NCBI RefSeq assembly: GCF_038443705.2
Contig: NZ_CP151767.2
Span: 62,001-126,000, forward strand
From: Yoonia sp. SS1-5
GTDB taxonomy: Bacteria; Pseudomonadota; Alphaproteobacteria; Rhodobacterales; Rhodobacteraceae
DNA: 64,000 nucleotides
Direction of reading: 5' to 3'
Numbering within the stretch: the stretch's first letter is position 1; each line of letters begins with the position of its first letter. Below the pieces are notes generated by a model. It had not been told where the DNA came from. It did no database searches and was given only the letters and a program-made list of their open reading frames with translations. Position numbers and translations under genes: made by a program. Below are positions 35,890 through 44,429 of this stretch, in pieces.

Positions 35890-36909
35890 ATGACCAAAAA
35901 TAACGCGACTGAAGAAGACCAATCCAAAGCCAAAGAACGCCGCGCTCAAGGTGAATTCGTGCGCGGCCTTAGTGGCTTTCGTCACGCAATCGGCGAGCCG
36001 GATTTCCCGCCAGAGCCAGGGCGCTATCACCTGTTCGTGGCGCTGAATTGCCCCTGGTGCCACCGCGTGACCTTGGCGCGTGCTGTGTTGGGCCTTCAGG
36101 CCAGCATCACAATGGATGTCGCTTTCCCAAATCGCACAGATGAAGCTGACCCTGTTGGCCCGAACCTGTGGGAGTTTGCACCCGACCGCCTTGCATCGCT
36201 TACCGATGCAAGGCTGCCCGAATGCACGCTGGAAACCGGCACGGGCGAAGGGCTGCGTTTGGCGAAAGAAATCTACCAGCGCGAAGGATCGGACGAACAA
36301 TCGGTTCCGATCCTTTACGACAAAATCGCTGGCTGCATCGTGAATAATGAGAGCGCCGAGATCATTCGGATGCTGGACCAACACGCCGAAGCTCTCGGTG
36401 CGGCCGCGCATTGTCCTATCCTCGTGCCGGATGATCTGGCGCAGCAAAAGGAGATCGACGCTCTGAATGGGCGGATCTATGTGACGATCAACAACGGGGC
36501 TTACAAGGCTGGCTTCTCATCGGATCAGGCCATTTATGCTGAGGCTTATAAAGCTTACTTCGAAACTCTCGCTTTTCTCGAAGAGCTGTTGTCCGATGGT
36601 CGTGCGTTTCTGACTGGTGAGGCCTTCACCGAGGTCGATCTGCGGCTTTTCCCGACGCTATACCGGCACGATCCTGTGTGTTACCTCCGCATGAAGCTGA
36701 ACGGCGCGCGAATACTGGATTACCCGCATTTGTGGCGGTGGCTGTGTCGGGTTTATGCACTTGATGGTGTCGCTGATGCCGGGTCTTTGGTCCATTGCCG
36801 TCAGGGCTATTTTGGGCGGTCATGGAATGGCGTGGTGCCGTTGGGACCACAAATGCCGATGAGTTATCCTGAAGCGTATCGGCATCCAGACTTGGGTTGC
36901 AAAATCTGA
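35890..36909 (+). CDS. Glutathione S-transferase, glutathionyl-hydroquinone reductase-like (intact paralogue)
   Basis: 339 aa from ATG 35890. The Xi-class active site is CPWC (YHLFVALNCPWCHRVTLARAVLGL), followed by VPILYDKIAGCIVNNESAEIIRMLD and the C-terminal all-helical domain (YVTINNGAYKAGFSSDQAIYAEAYKAYFETLAFLEELL). The CPWC may allow dithiol chemistry, unlike the CPWA of the frameshifted paralogue. It starts 10 bases after the hemerythrin stop, so it is probably co-transcribed. It may cover the function lost in the paralogue. Confidence 0.88.
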   Translation: MTKNNATEEDQSKAKERRAQGEFVRGLSGFRHAIGEPDFPPEPGRYHLFVALNCPWCHRVTLARAVLGLQASITMDVAFPNRTDEADPVGPNLWEFAPDRLASLTDARLPECTLETGTGEGLRLAKEIYQREGSDEQSVPILYDKIAGCIVNNESAEIIRMLDQHAEALGAAAHCPILVPDDLAQQKEIDALNGRIYVTINNGAYKAGFSSDQAIYAEAYKAYFETLAFLEELLSDGRAFLTGEAFTEVDLRLFPTLYRHDPVCYLRMKLNGARILDYPHLWRWLCRVYALDGVADAGSLVHCRQGYFGRSWNGVVPLGPQMPMSYPEAYRHPDLGCKI

Positions 36910-37073
36910 TCTGCGTCTCCGTAAATCGATCTCAAAAGCAATATGCAAACGCAAAAGCAGCCATTGGCGCAAGTGCAGCGAAAGGTCACTTTGTCCGCAT
37001 TATGTGAGTTCGGCCCCATCAATATTTTGCGGGTGCAGCGAAAGTCGGCAATGTGGGCTGCCACCGCAGCATC

Positions 37074-37106
37074 TCGACCAGTTGGTCAACGGCCGCAATG
37101 GGCCGT
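37074..37106. repeat. Recurrent intergenic motif (CCGCAGCATC...AATGGGCCGT)
   Basis: The same two blocks occur at 29125-29167 and, in weaker form, at 42996-43036. Two of the three copies are within about 125 bases of the 3' end of an integrase pseudogene. Here a further pair of direct repeats, GTGCAGCGAAAG, lies just upstream (around 36,972 and 37,033). Confidence 0.45.
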
Positions 37107-37126
37107 CCTCTCGAACGGCCCTTAGT

Positions 37127-37758
37127 TTAGATTTCAATAGCTTCGGCAATGGCCAAGGCATCCTCAAGTTCCACACCAAGGTATCGCACCGTGCTGTCCA
37201 TTTTTGTGTGACCGAGGAGGAGTTGAACCGCTCTGAGGTTGCCTGTCTTCTTGTAGATCTGGGTTACCTTTGTCCGCCTCATGGAATGTGTCCCGTAGGC
37301 ACTTGCTTCAAGACCAATCGAAGTCACCCAATCTCGGACGATCCGCGCATACTGTCGCGTCGAGATGTGGAGGCGTTCGTGAAACCGACCAGCCAAAGAA
37401 ACTCTGAGCCGACCATAAGCTCATCTTCCATCCACTTCTCGACCGAAGCTCGCGTGCCCCCGGAAATCTCAAATCTCACCGGTTTCTGGGTTTTGCTTTG
37501 CAACACCGGTGCACGTTCTTTGACCTGGCCAGATGCCATGACGTCGACGACCTTCATCTTGACCAAATCGCAACCGCGCAACTTGCTGTCGATCGCCATG
37601 TTGAAGAGAGCGAGGTCGCGATGATTTTCTGCCAATTCAAGGCGGACACGGATCGCCCAGACATGCTTGGGTTTTAGAGGTCGTTTCTGACCGACGATGC
37701 GACCTTTGTTCCATGCAGGGCGAAGTGCGCGAATGGCTGGTAGGTTTGGTGTTTCCAT
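37127..37758 (-). pseudogene. Short tyrosine recombinase, frameshifted
   Basis: From ATG 37758, after GGAGGA, the product begins PNLPAIRALRPAWNKGRIVGQKRPLKPKHVWAIRVRLEL...DSKLRGCDLVKMKV. This is a small phage-type integrase of about 210 aa common in Rhodobacterales. The frame is lost after GSEFLW near 37,393 and resumes as GRFHERLHISTRQYARIVRDWV...GTHSMRRTKVTQIYKKTGNLRAVQLLLGHTKMDSTVRYLG, with the catalytic R, H and Y. A one-base deletion (expected CCTGG, seen CTGG) accounts for it and restores 211 codons. It is inactive as read. Confidence 0.85.
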
Positions 37759-37885
37759 GACTGATCCTCCGATCCGCCATGCCCTCCCGAAACGACAACC
37801 CTTTGTTGACACGGAAGAATAACATAGAACACTAATTCCCGTCTTGGCGCCTAGATGACCAGTCAGAAAGATGAGCCGCTTTGGT

Positions 37886-38671
37886 TCAAACCATCAGCCA
37901 AAGCATCACGACCGCCATTCCGACCATCATCAGGTTTTCGGTGAGGCTCACAAACCCAAGCGGGACGTTTGAATTTCCACCGACGCAGGCGCATTTGAGC
38001 TCACGTTTATCGATGTAGACGGCCTTAAAGACGCTTACGGCTCCAATGCTAGCAACGAAAAGTGCCGCGGGAGCTGACACCCAAGTCAGGATCATGCCGG
38101 TCATTAGAATGCCCGCGCCTGTTTCGACGAACGGGTAGATATAGGCGTAAGGCACCCATTTCCGCGCAAGAAGGTCGTAGTTAAGGAACATTGTGGAGAA
38201 GCCCTCGACATCGCGCAATTTCTGCATGCCGAGGAGGATCATCGACACCGAGATGAACCACCCAAAGGTCTGCCATGTGATTGTTCCGAGGAACCCAATG
38301 GAGAGGGCGATCGCGGTGAGCGCCGCCACGGCAAAAAGATAGAGCACTGGTCGATAGGTGGTCGCCTTTGGGTCCCAGCCGGTCAGTTTTTCACGCAGGT
38401 CCGTATAGCCACCAACGCGTTCGCCTTCGATCCACGCTTGGGGTGTTGTTTTGACGTCGTGCTCGGCTTTGAAGGCATCAACTTCGGCGCGTGTTCGGAA
38501 AAGCCTGTCATCGACCTCATATCCCTGACGCCTCAGAAGCCAGCGAGCCTTTTGCCCGGATGGGCACAGATGATCTGGCAAGGCCATTCGGTAAAGCACA
38601 GCCGTCTTGCCCACCGCTACTTCGGCCGGATTTGTATCAATGTCGGCGACGTCGCGCGTGTCCTTGGGCAT
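37886..38671 (-). CDS. Glutaredoxin-like/MauE (DoxX-type) membrane fusion protein
   Basis: 261 aa from ATG 38671, with AAAGGA upstream. Residues ~20-95 resemble a glutaredoxin (LYRMALPDHLCPSGQKARWLLRRQGYEVDDRLF...VKTTPQAWIEGERVGGYTDL) in which the usual CxxC is CPSG. Four membrane segments then match the MauE/methylamine-utilisation family (VLYLFAVAALTAIALSIGFL, FISVSMILLGMQKL, YPFVETGAGILMTGMIL, FVSLTENLMMVGMAVVMLWLMV). It is divergent from csoR with a shared operator, so it is probably copper-regulated and may handle thiol or copper redox at the membrane. Confidence 0.85.
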   Translation of the reverse strand: MPKDTRDVADIDTNPAEVAVGKTAVLYRMALPDHLCPSGQKARWLLRRQGYEVDDRLFRTRAEVDAFKAEHDVKTTPQAWIEGERVGGYTDLREKLTGWDPKATTYRPVLYLFAVAALTAIALSIGFLGTITWQTFGWFISVSMILLGMQKLRDVEGFSTMFLNYDLLARKWVPYAYIYPFVETGAGILMTGMILTWVSAPAALFVASIGAVSVFKAVYIDKRELKCACVGGNSNVPLGFVSLTENLMMVGMAVVMLWLMV

Positions 38672-38733
38672 TGGTTTTTCCTTTTCGATACGCTTGCTTT
38701 GGGGGCTGTGCTTGCGTGAGCACTGCTCGATTC

Positions 38734-38756
38734 TATATACCCCCCTAGGGTATATA
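38734..38756. promoter_or_regulatory. CsoR-like operator between the Grx-MauE and csoR genes
   Basis: A palindrome with arms TATATACCC and GGGTATATA around CCCTA. The AT-flanked C-tract/G-tract core is the form recognised by CsoR/RcnR-type repressors. It sits between the two divergent genes. A related site (ATACC...GGTAT) lies at 41663-41679. Confidence 0.7.
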
Positions 38757-38822
38757 ATCAAGGCTCTGGACTGAAATCTGTACTCACTCGACTTTTTCAC
38801 CGGCGTCATGCGAAAAGAGACC

Positions 38823-39095
38823 ATGTACGAAAACCGCGAAGCCACTTTGAAACGTCTGAAACGCCTGGAAGGCCAGGTCCGAGGGATCGCCCGGATGGTG
38901 GAAGAAGACCGCTATTGCGTTGATGTCCTGACGCAGATCGCGGCAGTACGGGCCGCGCTGAAAGGCGTCGAAAAGCTCGTGATTGATGATCACGCGTCAC
39001 ATTGTATCGAGGATGCACTTGCCTCAGGTGATCGGGATGACCAGCGGGCGAAGTTCACTGAGCTCCTTGAACTGCTCGACAAAGCGCGCGGCTAA
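38823..39095 (+). CDS. csoR: CsoR-family copper-sensing repressor
   Basis: 90 aa from ATG 38823; an earlier in-frame start is at 38808. It is an all-helical DUF156 protein (TLKRLKRLEGQVRGIARMVEEDRYCVDVLTQIAAVRAALKGVEKLVIDDHASHCIEDAL). The Cu(I) ligand set C-H-C is present (C32, H57 and C61 in this numbering), which argues for copper rather than formaldehyde or nickel sensing. The neighbours are copper-handling genes and two matching operators. The apo form should repress and release DNA on Cu(I) binding. Confidence 0.88.
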   Translation: MYENREATLKRLKRLEGQVRGIARMVEEDRYCVDVLTQIAAVRAALKGVEKLVIDDHASHCIEDALASGDRDDQRAKFTELLELLDKARG

Positions 39096-39099
39096 GTCT

Positions 39100-39978
39100 T
39101 CAAAGATTGACTGGTGGCGTCGTGACGCTTGTGAGTGTCGCCGTTGCCAACAGGATCAGGACCACAGCCAGCATTTCTATTGAAATAGACCGCCTCAGGG
39201 CATGTGCTGCACTGGGTATCTCAGCACGCAAAGCCGGGACCAACCTCAACTTATTGAAAGCTGCAAAGCCCAGGAGCATCGCAACAATCGCGACTTTTAG
39301 CAAAAGTCCCAAACCATAGGCTGTTCCAAACAAGGCAGTGACGGAGCCTGCAAGGAGCCAAGCGAGCGCCGTGCCTGCAAAGATCAGGAGGGCCACTCCG
39401 AAAGCGGCGACATTGCCAAAGTAGTGCAGAATGTCGGCACCAGCAGGGGTGAGCGCCGCCCGCCGCAATGGCACAAGCGCACCAACCCAGAAAGCAGCGG
39501 CTAGAAGATGCAGCACCAACAAGACGGCCAGAACCGCTCTGGGCTCCCCAAGAGCGTGGCCCTCCTGAGCATAGGATATCGCTACGGCAAAGGTCCCTGC
39601 CAGAGCGATCCATTGTCCGAAACGAGGGATCAAAAGTGCTAGTATCGCGACTTCTCCTAAACCTCGCCAAATCGCAGCGGTGCCAAGAGGGCTCTCCCAT
39701 ACGAAGCCAAGCATCATTGGGTCGGTCGCGCCGTCAAAGCCCATCCCGGATATCCGGGCAGCACGAATGCCGAACCGGACGGCCAGCACAGCGAGACCGA
39801 CAAGCGCTGCACCGACAGCGAGCTTCCGTGCCAGTTGGAGTACATACCCCTCAGCACGCTTTGCGAAGACGACCGAAAATAGCACGCCCCCCATCGCGAG
39901 CAAAGCCGCGCCATAGCCAATCGCCTTGGCCAAGATGGCCAAAACGACAAGACTGTCGATAGGGGCCAGTCCCGTCAC
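39100..39978 (-). CDS. copD: Copper resistance protein CopD family
   Basis: 292 aa integral membrane protein with about eight helices. Family features include LGTAAIWRGLGEVAILALLIPRFG, YAQEGHALGEPRAVLAVLLVLHLLAAAFWVGALVPL and GLLLKVAIVAMLLGFAAFNKLRLVPAL. CopD acts with CopC in copper uptake or handling across the inner membrane. It overlaps copC by 4 bases (ATGA) and is the last gene of the minus-strand copper operon. Its stop is 5 bases from that of csoR. Confidence 0.9.
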   Translation of the reverse strand: MTGLAPIDSLVVLAILAKAIGYGAALLAMGGVLFSVVFAKRAEGYVLQLARKLAVGAALVGLAVLAVRFGIRAARISGMGFDGATDPMMLGFVWESPLGTAAIWRGLGEVAILALLIPRFGQWIALAGTFAVAISYAQEGHALGEPRAVLAVLLVLHLLAAAFWVGALVPLRRAALTPAGADILHYFGNVAAFGVALLIFAGTALAWLLAGSVTALFGTAYGLGLLLKVAIVAMLLGFAAFNKLRLVPALRAEIPSAAHALRRSISIEMLAVVLILLATATLTSVTTPPVNL

Positions 39979-40319
39979 TCAGTGACCGTGAACGAGAAGC
40001 TGCCCTGCATCGGATGGCCGTCCGACGCCATTCCGCGCCAGTCGAAGCGATAGCTTCCAGGCGCAAGTTCTTCCGATGGCAAAGCCCGGAACTCCATAGA
40101 GGGGTCCATACCTGTCTCGCGTTCGATTTCGATATCGCCATCTGAAGAGGTGAGCGTAACCGAAATGATGCGCATCGGATCATCGAACCGCATGGAAAGC
40201 TCTGGCACTTCCGTCACTGTCGCGCCGTCGGCGGGTGTTGTGGCCTCAGACTTCGAATGGGCAAAGGCAAGAGCGGGAGCAACGACAACGGCCAAGCCGA
40301 GAAGAGTTTGTTTGATCAT
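39975..40319 (-). CDS. copC: Periplasmic copper-binding protein CopC
   Basis: 114 aa with a signal peptide ending ALAFA; mature His1 (HSKSEATTPADGATV) is the usual N-terminal copper ligand. PELSMRFDDPMRIISVTL and GSYRFDWRGMASDGHPMQGSFSFTV match CopC, including the SDGH..G segment with the second histidine. It overlaps copD, and the two form the standard CopC-CopD pair. Confidence 0.93.
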   Translation of the reverse strand: MIKQTLLGLAVVVAPALAFAHSKSEATTPADGATVTEVPELSMRFDDPMRIISVTLTSSDGDIEIERETGMDPSMEFRALPSEELAPGSYRFDWRGMASDGHPMQGSFSFTVTE

Positions 40320-40331
40320 TTGAGTTTTCCT

Positions 40332-40796
40332 CTATTCGGACCGGGCGTTCAGTTCGTCGTGATGCTGACGAAGGTCATCAGGCCAAGTTGACTTGATGAA
40401 AGACAGCACCGCAATGATCTCTTCATCGGTGAGCACACCCTCATAGACAGGCATGCCGGATGGTGGCGCGTTCTCCATCAGACCGGCAAGCCCATATTTG
40501 GTCAGGGTAAAAAGCGTTTCATCATCATGGTGCCACGTGTGGCCTATTGCATCATGCGGCGGTGCTGGCAGCAATCCATCTTCTCCACGTATCCGCCAGT
40601 TTGGCTGCCCCTCTAGCCGCGCACCATGGCAAGCGGCACATTGGTCTGCGTAGATGCCTTGGCCCACGGCGATCACTTCGGCGTCGTCAGGCGTCAAAAT
40701 ACCAACCGTTTGGGAAGGTTGCGCCAGAACAAATGCGGCTGCGAAACCGGCGAGCGTGAGCCCGCCGGTTAGCAAAACGGCTTTCCGACCTACCAT
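40332..40796 (-). CDS. Membrane-anchored or secreted mono-haem cytochrome c
   Basis: 154 aa. The N-terminal hydrophobic segment (VLLTGGLTLAGFAAAFVLA) is followed by one haem site, CAACH (near residues 53-57), in YADQCAACHGARLEGQPNW. A distal methionine is likely in GMPVYEG. The small cytochrome c fold ends with DEEIIAVLSFIKSTWP. It is translationally coupled to the DUF411 gene (stop/start overlap at 40796) and precedes copC, so it is probably an electron-transfer partner in periplasmic copper oxidation or detoxification. Confidence 0.88.
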   Translation of the reverse strand: MVGRKAVLLTGGLTLAGFAAAFVLAQPSQTVGILTPDDAEVIAVGQGIYADQCAACHGARLEGQPNWRIRGEDGLLPAPPHDAIGHTWHHDDETLFTLTKYGLAGLMENAPPSGMPVYEGVLTDEEIIAVLSFIKSTWPDDLRQHHDELNARSE

Positions 40797-41263
40797 CAGG
40801 TGTCGAACGGCTGCGCCGTGCCCGCGCGGTAGTATACCGTGCCGGTGCCAGCCTCTCCACCAAATGCAATGACATCGTAGCGGGCGGACGGGTCGTCGCC
40901 CATGCCAGGAGAGCCCATCGGCATGCCCGGAACAGCAAGCCCATTGATGTCTGGGCGATCCTGCAAAACGGCTTCCAATGCTTCGAACGGCACATGCCCT
41001 TCGAAGACATAACCATCCGCTTCAATGGTGTGACAGGAGGCGAGCTCAAGCGGAATGCCGCGCTCGGACTTTTGCGCCTCGGGATCGGTCAGTTCCTCGA
41101 CGGTGACGGTGTAACCGCGAGCGCGGGCCAAGTCAGCCCAGGCGTGACAGCATCCGCAGCCCGGTGAGGCGAGAACGCGCATCGGCGTAACTGCACGCGC
41201 AGGCAGAGCAGCCATCACAAGAGCAGATGCGGATAGGGTAGTGAAGTGACGACGTGTTATCAT
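40796..41263 (-). CDS. DUF411 metal-binding protein
   Basis: 155 aa with a Tat-like N-terminus (MITRRHFTTLSASALVMAALPARA). The DUF411 core has the CGCCHAW motif (SPGCGCCHAWADLARARGY), ASCHTIEADGYVFEGHVPFEAL and GLAVPGMPMGSPGM, with cysteine, histidine and methionine residues suited to Cu(I). The family travels with copper resistance genes. Here it lies between the small Cys/His/Met protein and the cytochrome in the copper operon. Confidence 0.9.
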   Translation of the reverse strand: MITRRHFTTLSASALVMAALPARAVTPMRVLASPGCGCCHAWADLARARGYTVTVEELTDPEAQKSERGIPLELASCHTIEADGYVFEGHVPFEALEAVLQDRPDINGLAVPGMPMGSPGMGDDPSARYDVIAFGGEAGTGTVYYRAGTAQPFDT

Positions 41264-41321
41264 GTCTGTCGGTCCTTTGATTAGAAAGTTGAATGGATTG
41301 CGGGCACGCGCCCGTTGCCGT

Positions 41322-41657
41322 TCAGACTTTCGGAGGACCGGTTGGGACAGCCAGCGTCAGGTTTGAAAAATTGCAATCAGCGTACATCAAGCCAATAGCC
41401 GCCATGCTAGCGGGATTAACCGGCGAAATGGCCGATGTGGCTGCAAGATCACCGAAACAGGGCATTGATCCCATCCCGCTGGTGGCGTCGCAGCAGTCTG
41501 CGAGTGCCTTCTCAGCATCAGCCACTGGATCGCTTTCTGACATTTCGGCGTGGTGGGCGGCGTGATCCGATCCATGGTTCAAGCCGTGCATCACAGACGC
41601 GGTGGATGCACCGGCGAATGCAACAACAAGAATGATTGACAGAACCAAGCGAAACAT
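41322..41657 (-). CDS. Small exported Cys/His/Met-rich protein of the copper operon
   Basis: 111 aa from ATG 41657; a TTG two codons upstream is an alternative. The signal peptide is FRLVLSIILVVAFAGASTASVMHG. The mature part has HGLNHGSDHAAHHAEM, DCCDATSGMGSMPCFGD and YADCNFS, potential metal ligands. I do not recognise a named family. A CsoR-like palindrome lies immediately upstream, so this is probably the first gene of the copper operon and a periplasmic copper binder (inference). Confidence 0.75.
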   Translation of the reverse strand: MFRLVLSIILVVAFAGASTASVMHGLNHGSDHAAHHAEMSESDPVADAEKALADCCDATSGMGSMPCFGDLAATSAISPVNPASMAAIGLMYADCNFSNLTLAVPTGPPKV

Positions 41658-41662
41658 CCCCA

Positions 41663-41679
41663 ATACCTACTGGGGGTAT
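41663..41679 (-). promoter_or_regulatory. CsoR-like operator upstream of the copper operon
   Basis: Arms ATACC and GGTAT flank a TACTGGG centre. On the coding strand the site reads as a C-tract followed by AGTAGGTAT. It ends within 6 bases of the first ATG, so the mRNA leader must be very short or the repressor blocks just after the start site. It resembles the site at 38734-38756. Confidence 0.65.
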
Positions 41680-41721
41680 ATGGCTTTGACAAGTCACGAG
41701 GATGTGTCGCCATAATCGAGC

Positions 41722-42318
41722 TTAGTTGCACCCGTTATGGCTGCGCCACATTTCTGGATCGTGCCCATCTGGAACAGAGGCGCATGGATCATCAGAATAG
41801 CCGCGCAAGACCGAATACTGGCTGACTTGAGCATCGGTCAGCAATGGCAAAGTCAAAAGATGTGCATTCAGATGGACGAGGCGGAGAGCTGCCCGCGCTT
41901 TACCTGCTTCGGCCACCAGCCGTTCGAGCGCTTCCGCATTAGGTGCACCTTGTTGAAAAGCTTCGTCCAACGCTCGTTCTGCCGCGACGAACCGCTCCCC
42001 GGCAGTTATGGCGTCTGCTTGCATCTGCGCTCGGATCGCTTCGATGTTGTCACGCTGTTGCTCAGTCAGAGCGATCTCTTCGGCAAGCTCAAGCAGATGC
42101 GTCGGCCCCGGCACACCATTGAGTTCGGCAGCACGCGCAAGCCCCCATCCGCCGCCACGTGCGATTTCCTCTAAGTCTTGCTCCGAAAGAGACTTGATTA
42201 AGCGTGTTTCCTCACCCGCGTAAGCTGACGGCGATGTGCTATGGTTTTCATCGTGTGTTTGGGCAAAGACTGCGGTGGGGATGAGAACCATCAACATTGC
42301 GACGTGTTTTGTTTCCAT
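41722..42318 (-). CDS. Periplasmic Spy/CpxP-like metal-stress protein
   Basis: 198 aa from ATG 42318, after AAGGA. The signal peptide is HVAMLMVLIPTAVFAQ. The mature protein is helical, with LTEQQRDNIEAIRAQMQADAITAGERFVAAERALDEAF and LTDAQVSQYSVLRGY, matching the LTxxQ pattern of Spy/CpxP and heavy-metal resistance periplasmic proteins. It may be a chaperone or metal sensor. It lies upstream of the copper operon on the same strand and is divergent from a Crp-type regulator. Confidence 0.8.
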   Translation of the reverse strand: METKHVAMLMVLIPTAVFAQTHDENHSTSPSAYAGEETRLIKSLSEQDLEEIARGGGWGLARAAELNGVPGPTHLLELAEEIALTEQQRDNIEAIRAQMQADAITAGERFVAAERALDEAFQQGAPNAEALERLVAEAGKARAALRLVHLNAHLLTLPLLTDAQVSQYSVLRGYSDDPCASVPDGHDPEMWRSHNGCN

Positions 42319-42383
42319 GAGTGAAGTCCTTGATTGATCCGGGATTGGCCCGAAGTTGTTGCACAATCTGCGCCTCCAAGGGC

Positions 42384-42944
42384 ATGATAGAAATCATGTC
42401 GGATCATTGGCTCAACTGTTTTGATGGCGCGCCAGAACGCACGCTGGACGAAGGCGAAACGCTTTTTCGTCGGGACGATGAAGTTGAATGGGCCTTCTTG
42501 GTCCGTGAAGGGCAGATTTCCCTTAGGCGTGCGCTGCAAGACGGCGGGCTCTTGACCCTGCACACGGCCGAGGCAACAGAACTAGTTGCCGAAGCATCCC
42601 TCTTTGCGGATCGCTATCATTGCGATGCTGTCACCGAAATGCCGACAAAGGTCTCTCTGATTTCAAAGACCGAGTTGAAGGCGAGCCTTGAGAACTCTGC
42701 CACATCAAAGCGACTTTCGGTCAAAGCCTTTGAACGTACCGCGAGAGAGCTGCAGAACCTCCGGACCCGCATTGAGATCATGCGTTTGCGGAAGGTGGCA
42801 GATCGCCTTGATGCCTATCTCGAGCTTTACGGTCCGCCGGAATTAGGCGGGTGGGTGCGTGTCGCTGATTGGATCGGAGTGTCGCCTCCAGCGCTCTATC
42901 GAGAGCTAGCGGAACGGCGGACGAACAAACCTGATCTCATTTGA
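42384..42944 (+). CDS. Crp/Fnr-family transcriptional regulator
   Basis: About 186 aa; ATG 42384 or 42396 is possible. A cyclic-nucleotide-binding fold (LDEGETLFRRDDEVEWAFLVREGQISLRRALQDGGLLTLHTA) is followed by a dimer helix and a compact helix-turn-helix (KVADRLDAYLELYG...RVADWIGVSPPALYRELAERR). The Fnr cysteine set is absent, so it does not look like an iron-sulfur oxygen sensor. It is divergent from the Spy-like gene and may respond to metal or redox stress (inference). Confidence 0.82.
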   Translation: MIEIMSDHWLNCFDGAPERTLDEGETLFRRDDEVEWAFLVREGQISLRRALQDGGLLTLHTAEATELVAEASLFADRYHCDAVTEMPTKVSLISKTELKASLENSATSKRLSVKAFERTARELQNLRTRIEIMRLRKVADRLDAYLELYGPPELGGWVRVADWIGVSPPALYRELAERRTNKPDLI

Positions 42945-43158
42945 TTGACTAGCAGGAAGCTGGAAATTTCTAGTGTCCGCTTTCGGGAAGCCGCACCGCA
43001 GCATCAGTTGCCAAGACGAGTGTCTGGTTTGGGCCGCGCGCGACGGCTCGGTTGGATTCAACCGCTTAGAGGTAGAGGCCAGACCCACATAAGCACAAGT
43101 TTTTGTGTGTGTAGCTTGAATGCTACGCGGCAACTTGCATCAAGCGAACTGAACTCTG

Positions 43159-44319
43159 CTAAACGCCTCTGTCTGAGCGGCGTTTCCGAGGGAACTGGCC
43201 ATTCCGGACCAATTTAAGTGCGTGGTCCCGTTTCGTGACTTCGGCCAACCAAGTCCAACCAGCGTATTTGTCGCCAGTCTGACGTAGATGTGTATAGCGC
43301 TTCAGCGAAGTCCAAGACCGATGGCCTGAGTTGGCGGCAACGTACGGAATATTGAGGCCGAACTCGAACAGGCGTGAAACACCGTCATGCCGCAGATCGT
43401 GAAAGTGAAGTCCTTTTATTTCCAAAAACTTGCAAGCTCGCGTGAAAGCGGCGCTGATGGCATCAGTCGAGTATGGGAATATCTCGTCTTTTATCAATGG
43501 CATGGCCTCGATGATCGCCAGAGCCTGTTCCTGCAGGTCACACCAGACATCGTTGCCGATTTTTTCGCCGGGGTTCTTCATGTCCCGGACCAATATGCGT
43601 TTGCCTTCCACGTCGAGGTCCTTCCAACGGATACGGACGATCTCTTCCTGCCGTCGGGTCGAAAAGATAGCGAAGGCGATGATCCTATGCATGGGGATGG
43701 AGGTGGGGCGACGTCGTGAGCGGTCGAGGAAGTGCTGCATGAGTCGATCTAGTTCATCGAGCGTGGGACGCCGATCACGTTCGCGGCTCTTGCCGGTGAT
43801 ACCCAGTTTGTCAGCCACTTTCCGGGCGTCTTTCATAGCCTGCGCGCTTAGTGGAAAACCCCATGCGGGTCGGGCGATGGAGAACACTGCACCGAGATGC
43901 GAAAGGTAGTTGGTCACGGTCTGAGGCTGGACGCCGGTGTTTAGTTTCTCCTGTGCAAATTCGACGATGTCAGCGCTGGTTATCGCGTCACAGTGTTTGT
44001 CCGCGATATCAAACGTCTTGATGCTCTTGAGAAGCTGTGTCTTGGTTCGACCGATCTGCTTGTTGCTCTCTTGGACATACCTGTCGATGGCATCGCTCAA
44101 GGTCGGTGTCTTCTTACTTTTCGGTTGAGATTTGAGCGTATCAGGGGCACCGGGCCATGCTAGGTTTTATTCGCGGTTTTCAATCCACGCCGCAGCGGTT
44201 GACCTGCGCTCGAATGTCTGAACTTTCGCGAAGTAAGACTTTACCTTGCCGCATCACAGAGATTTGAGGGAGCCAAGCTACGTGCCATTCTTGCGACGAC
44301 GCTTTATGATGGTCCCCAT
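43159..44319 (-). pseudogene. Tyrosine integrase at the dusA junction, with two frameshifts and a nonsense codon
   Basis: The visible 3' part (from about 44100) holds the core-binding and catalytic domains (FAIFSTRRQEEIVRIRWKDLD, LHFHDLRHDGVSRLFEFG, NSGHRSWTSLKRYTHL). Coding continues upstream in pieces: MGTIIKRRRKNGT from ATG 44319, then AWLPQISVMRQGKV after a one-base loss near 44,280, then YFAKVQTFERRSTAAAWIENRE after a one-base gain near 44,240. A TAA at 44167-44169 follows, before NLAWPGAPDTLKSQPKSKKTPTLSDAIDRYV. The whole span is exactly 387 codons. The gene lies 110 bases from the dusA start, facing away. It is inactive as read. Confidence 0.83.
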
Positions 44320-44320
44320 G

Positions 44321-44361
44321 ATTTACAACATGGCCTTTCATTTACAACGCATGTCGTAAAT
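44321..44361. repeat. Repeats between the integrase remnant and dusA
   Basis: ATTTACAAC occurs directly repeated at 44321-44329 and 44340-44348. The second copy forms an inverted pair with GTCGTAAAT at 44353-44361 (one mismatch, 4-base spacer). Such clusters occur as integrase arm-type or excisionase sites beside attachment sites; that use here is inference. Confidence 0.5.
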
Positions 44362-44429
44362 GTAGCAAATAATGGGCCTAAATGGCAAGATATCGAACAT
44401 AGACGAACCTGAAAATGCGGAGCTAAGTA

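Noticed and set aside
37001..37126. Possible small non-coding RNA gene upstream of the short integrase
   Set aside because: It is rich in short repeats but has no convincing promoter-terminator pair; kept only as an intergenic repeat.
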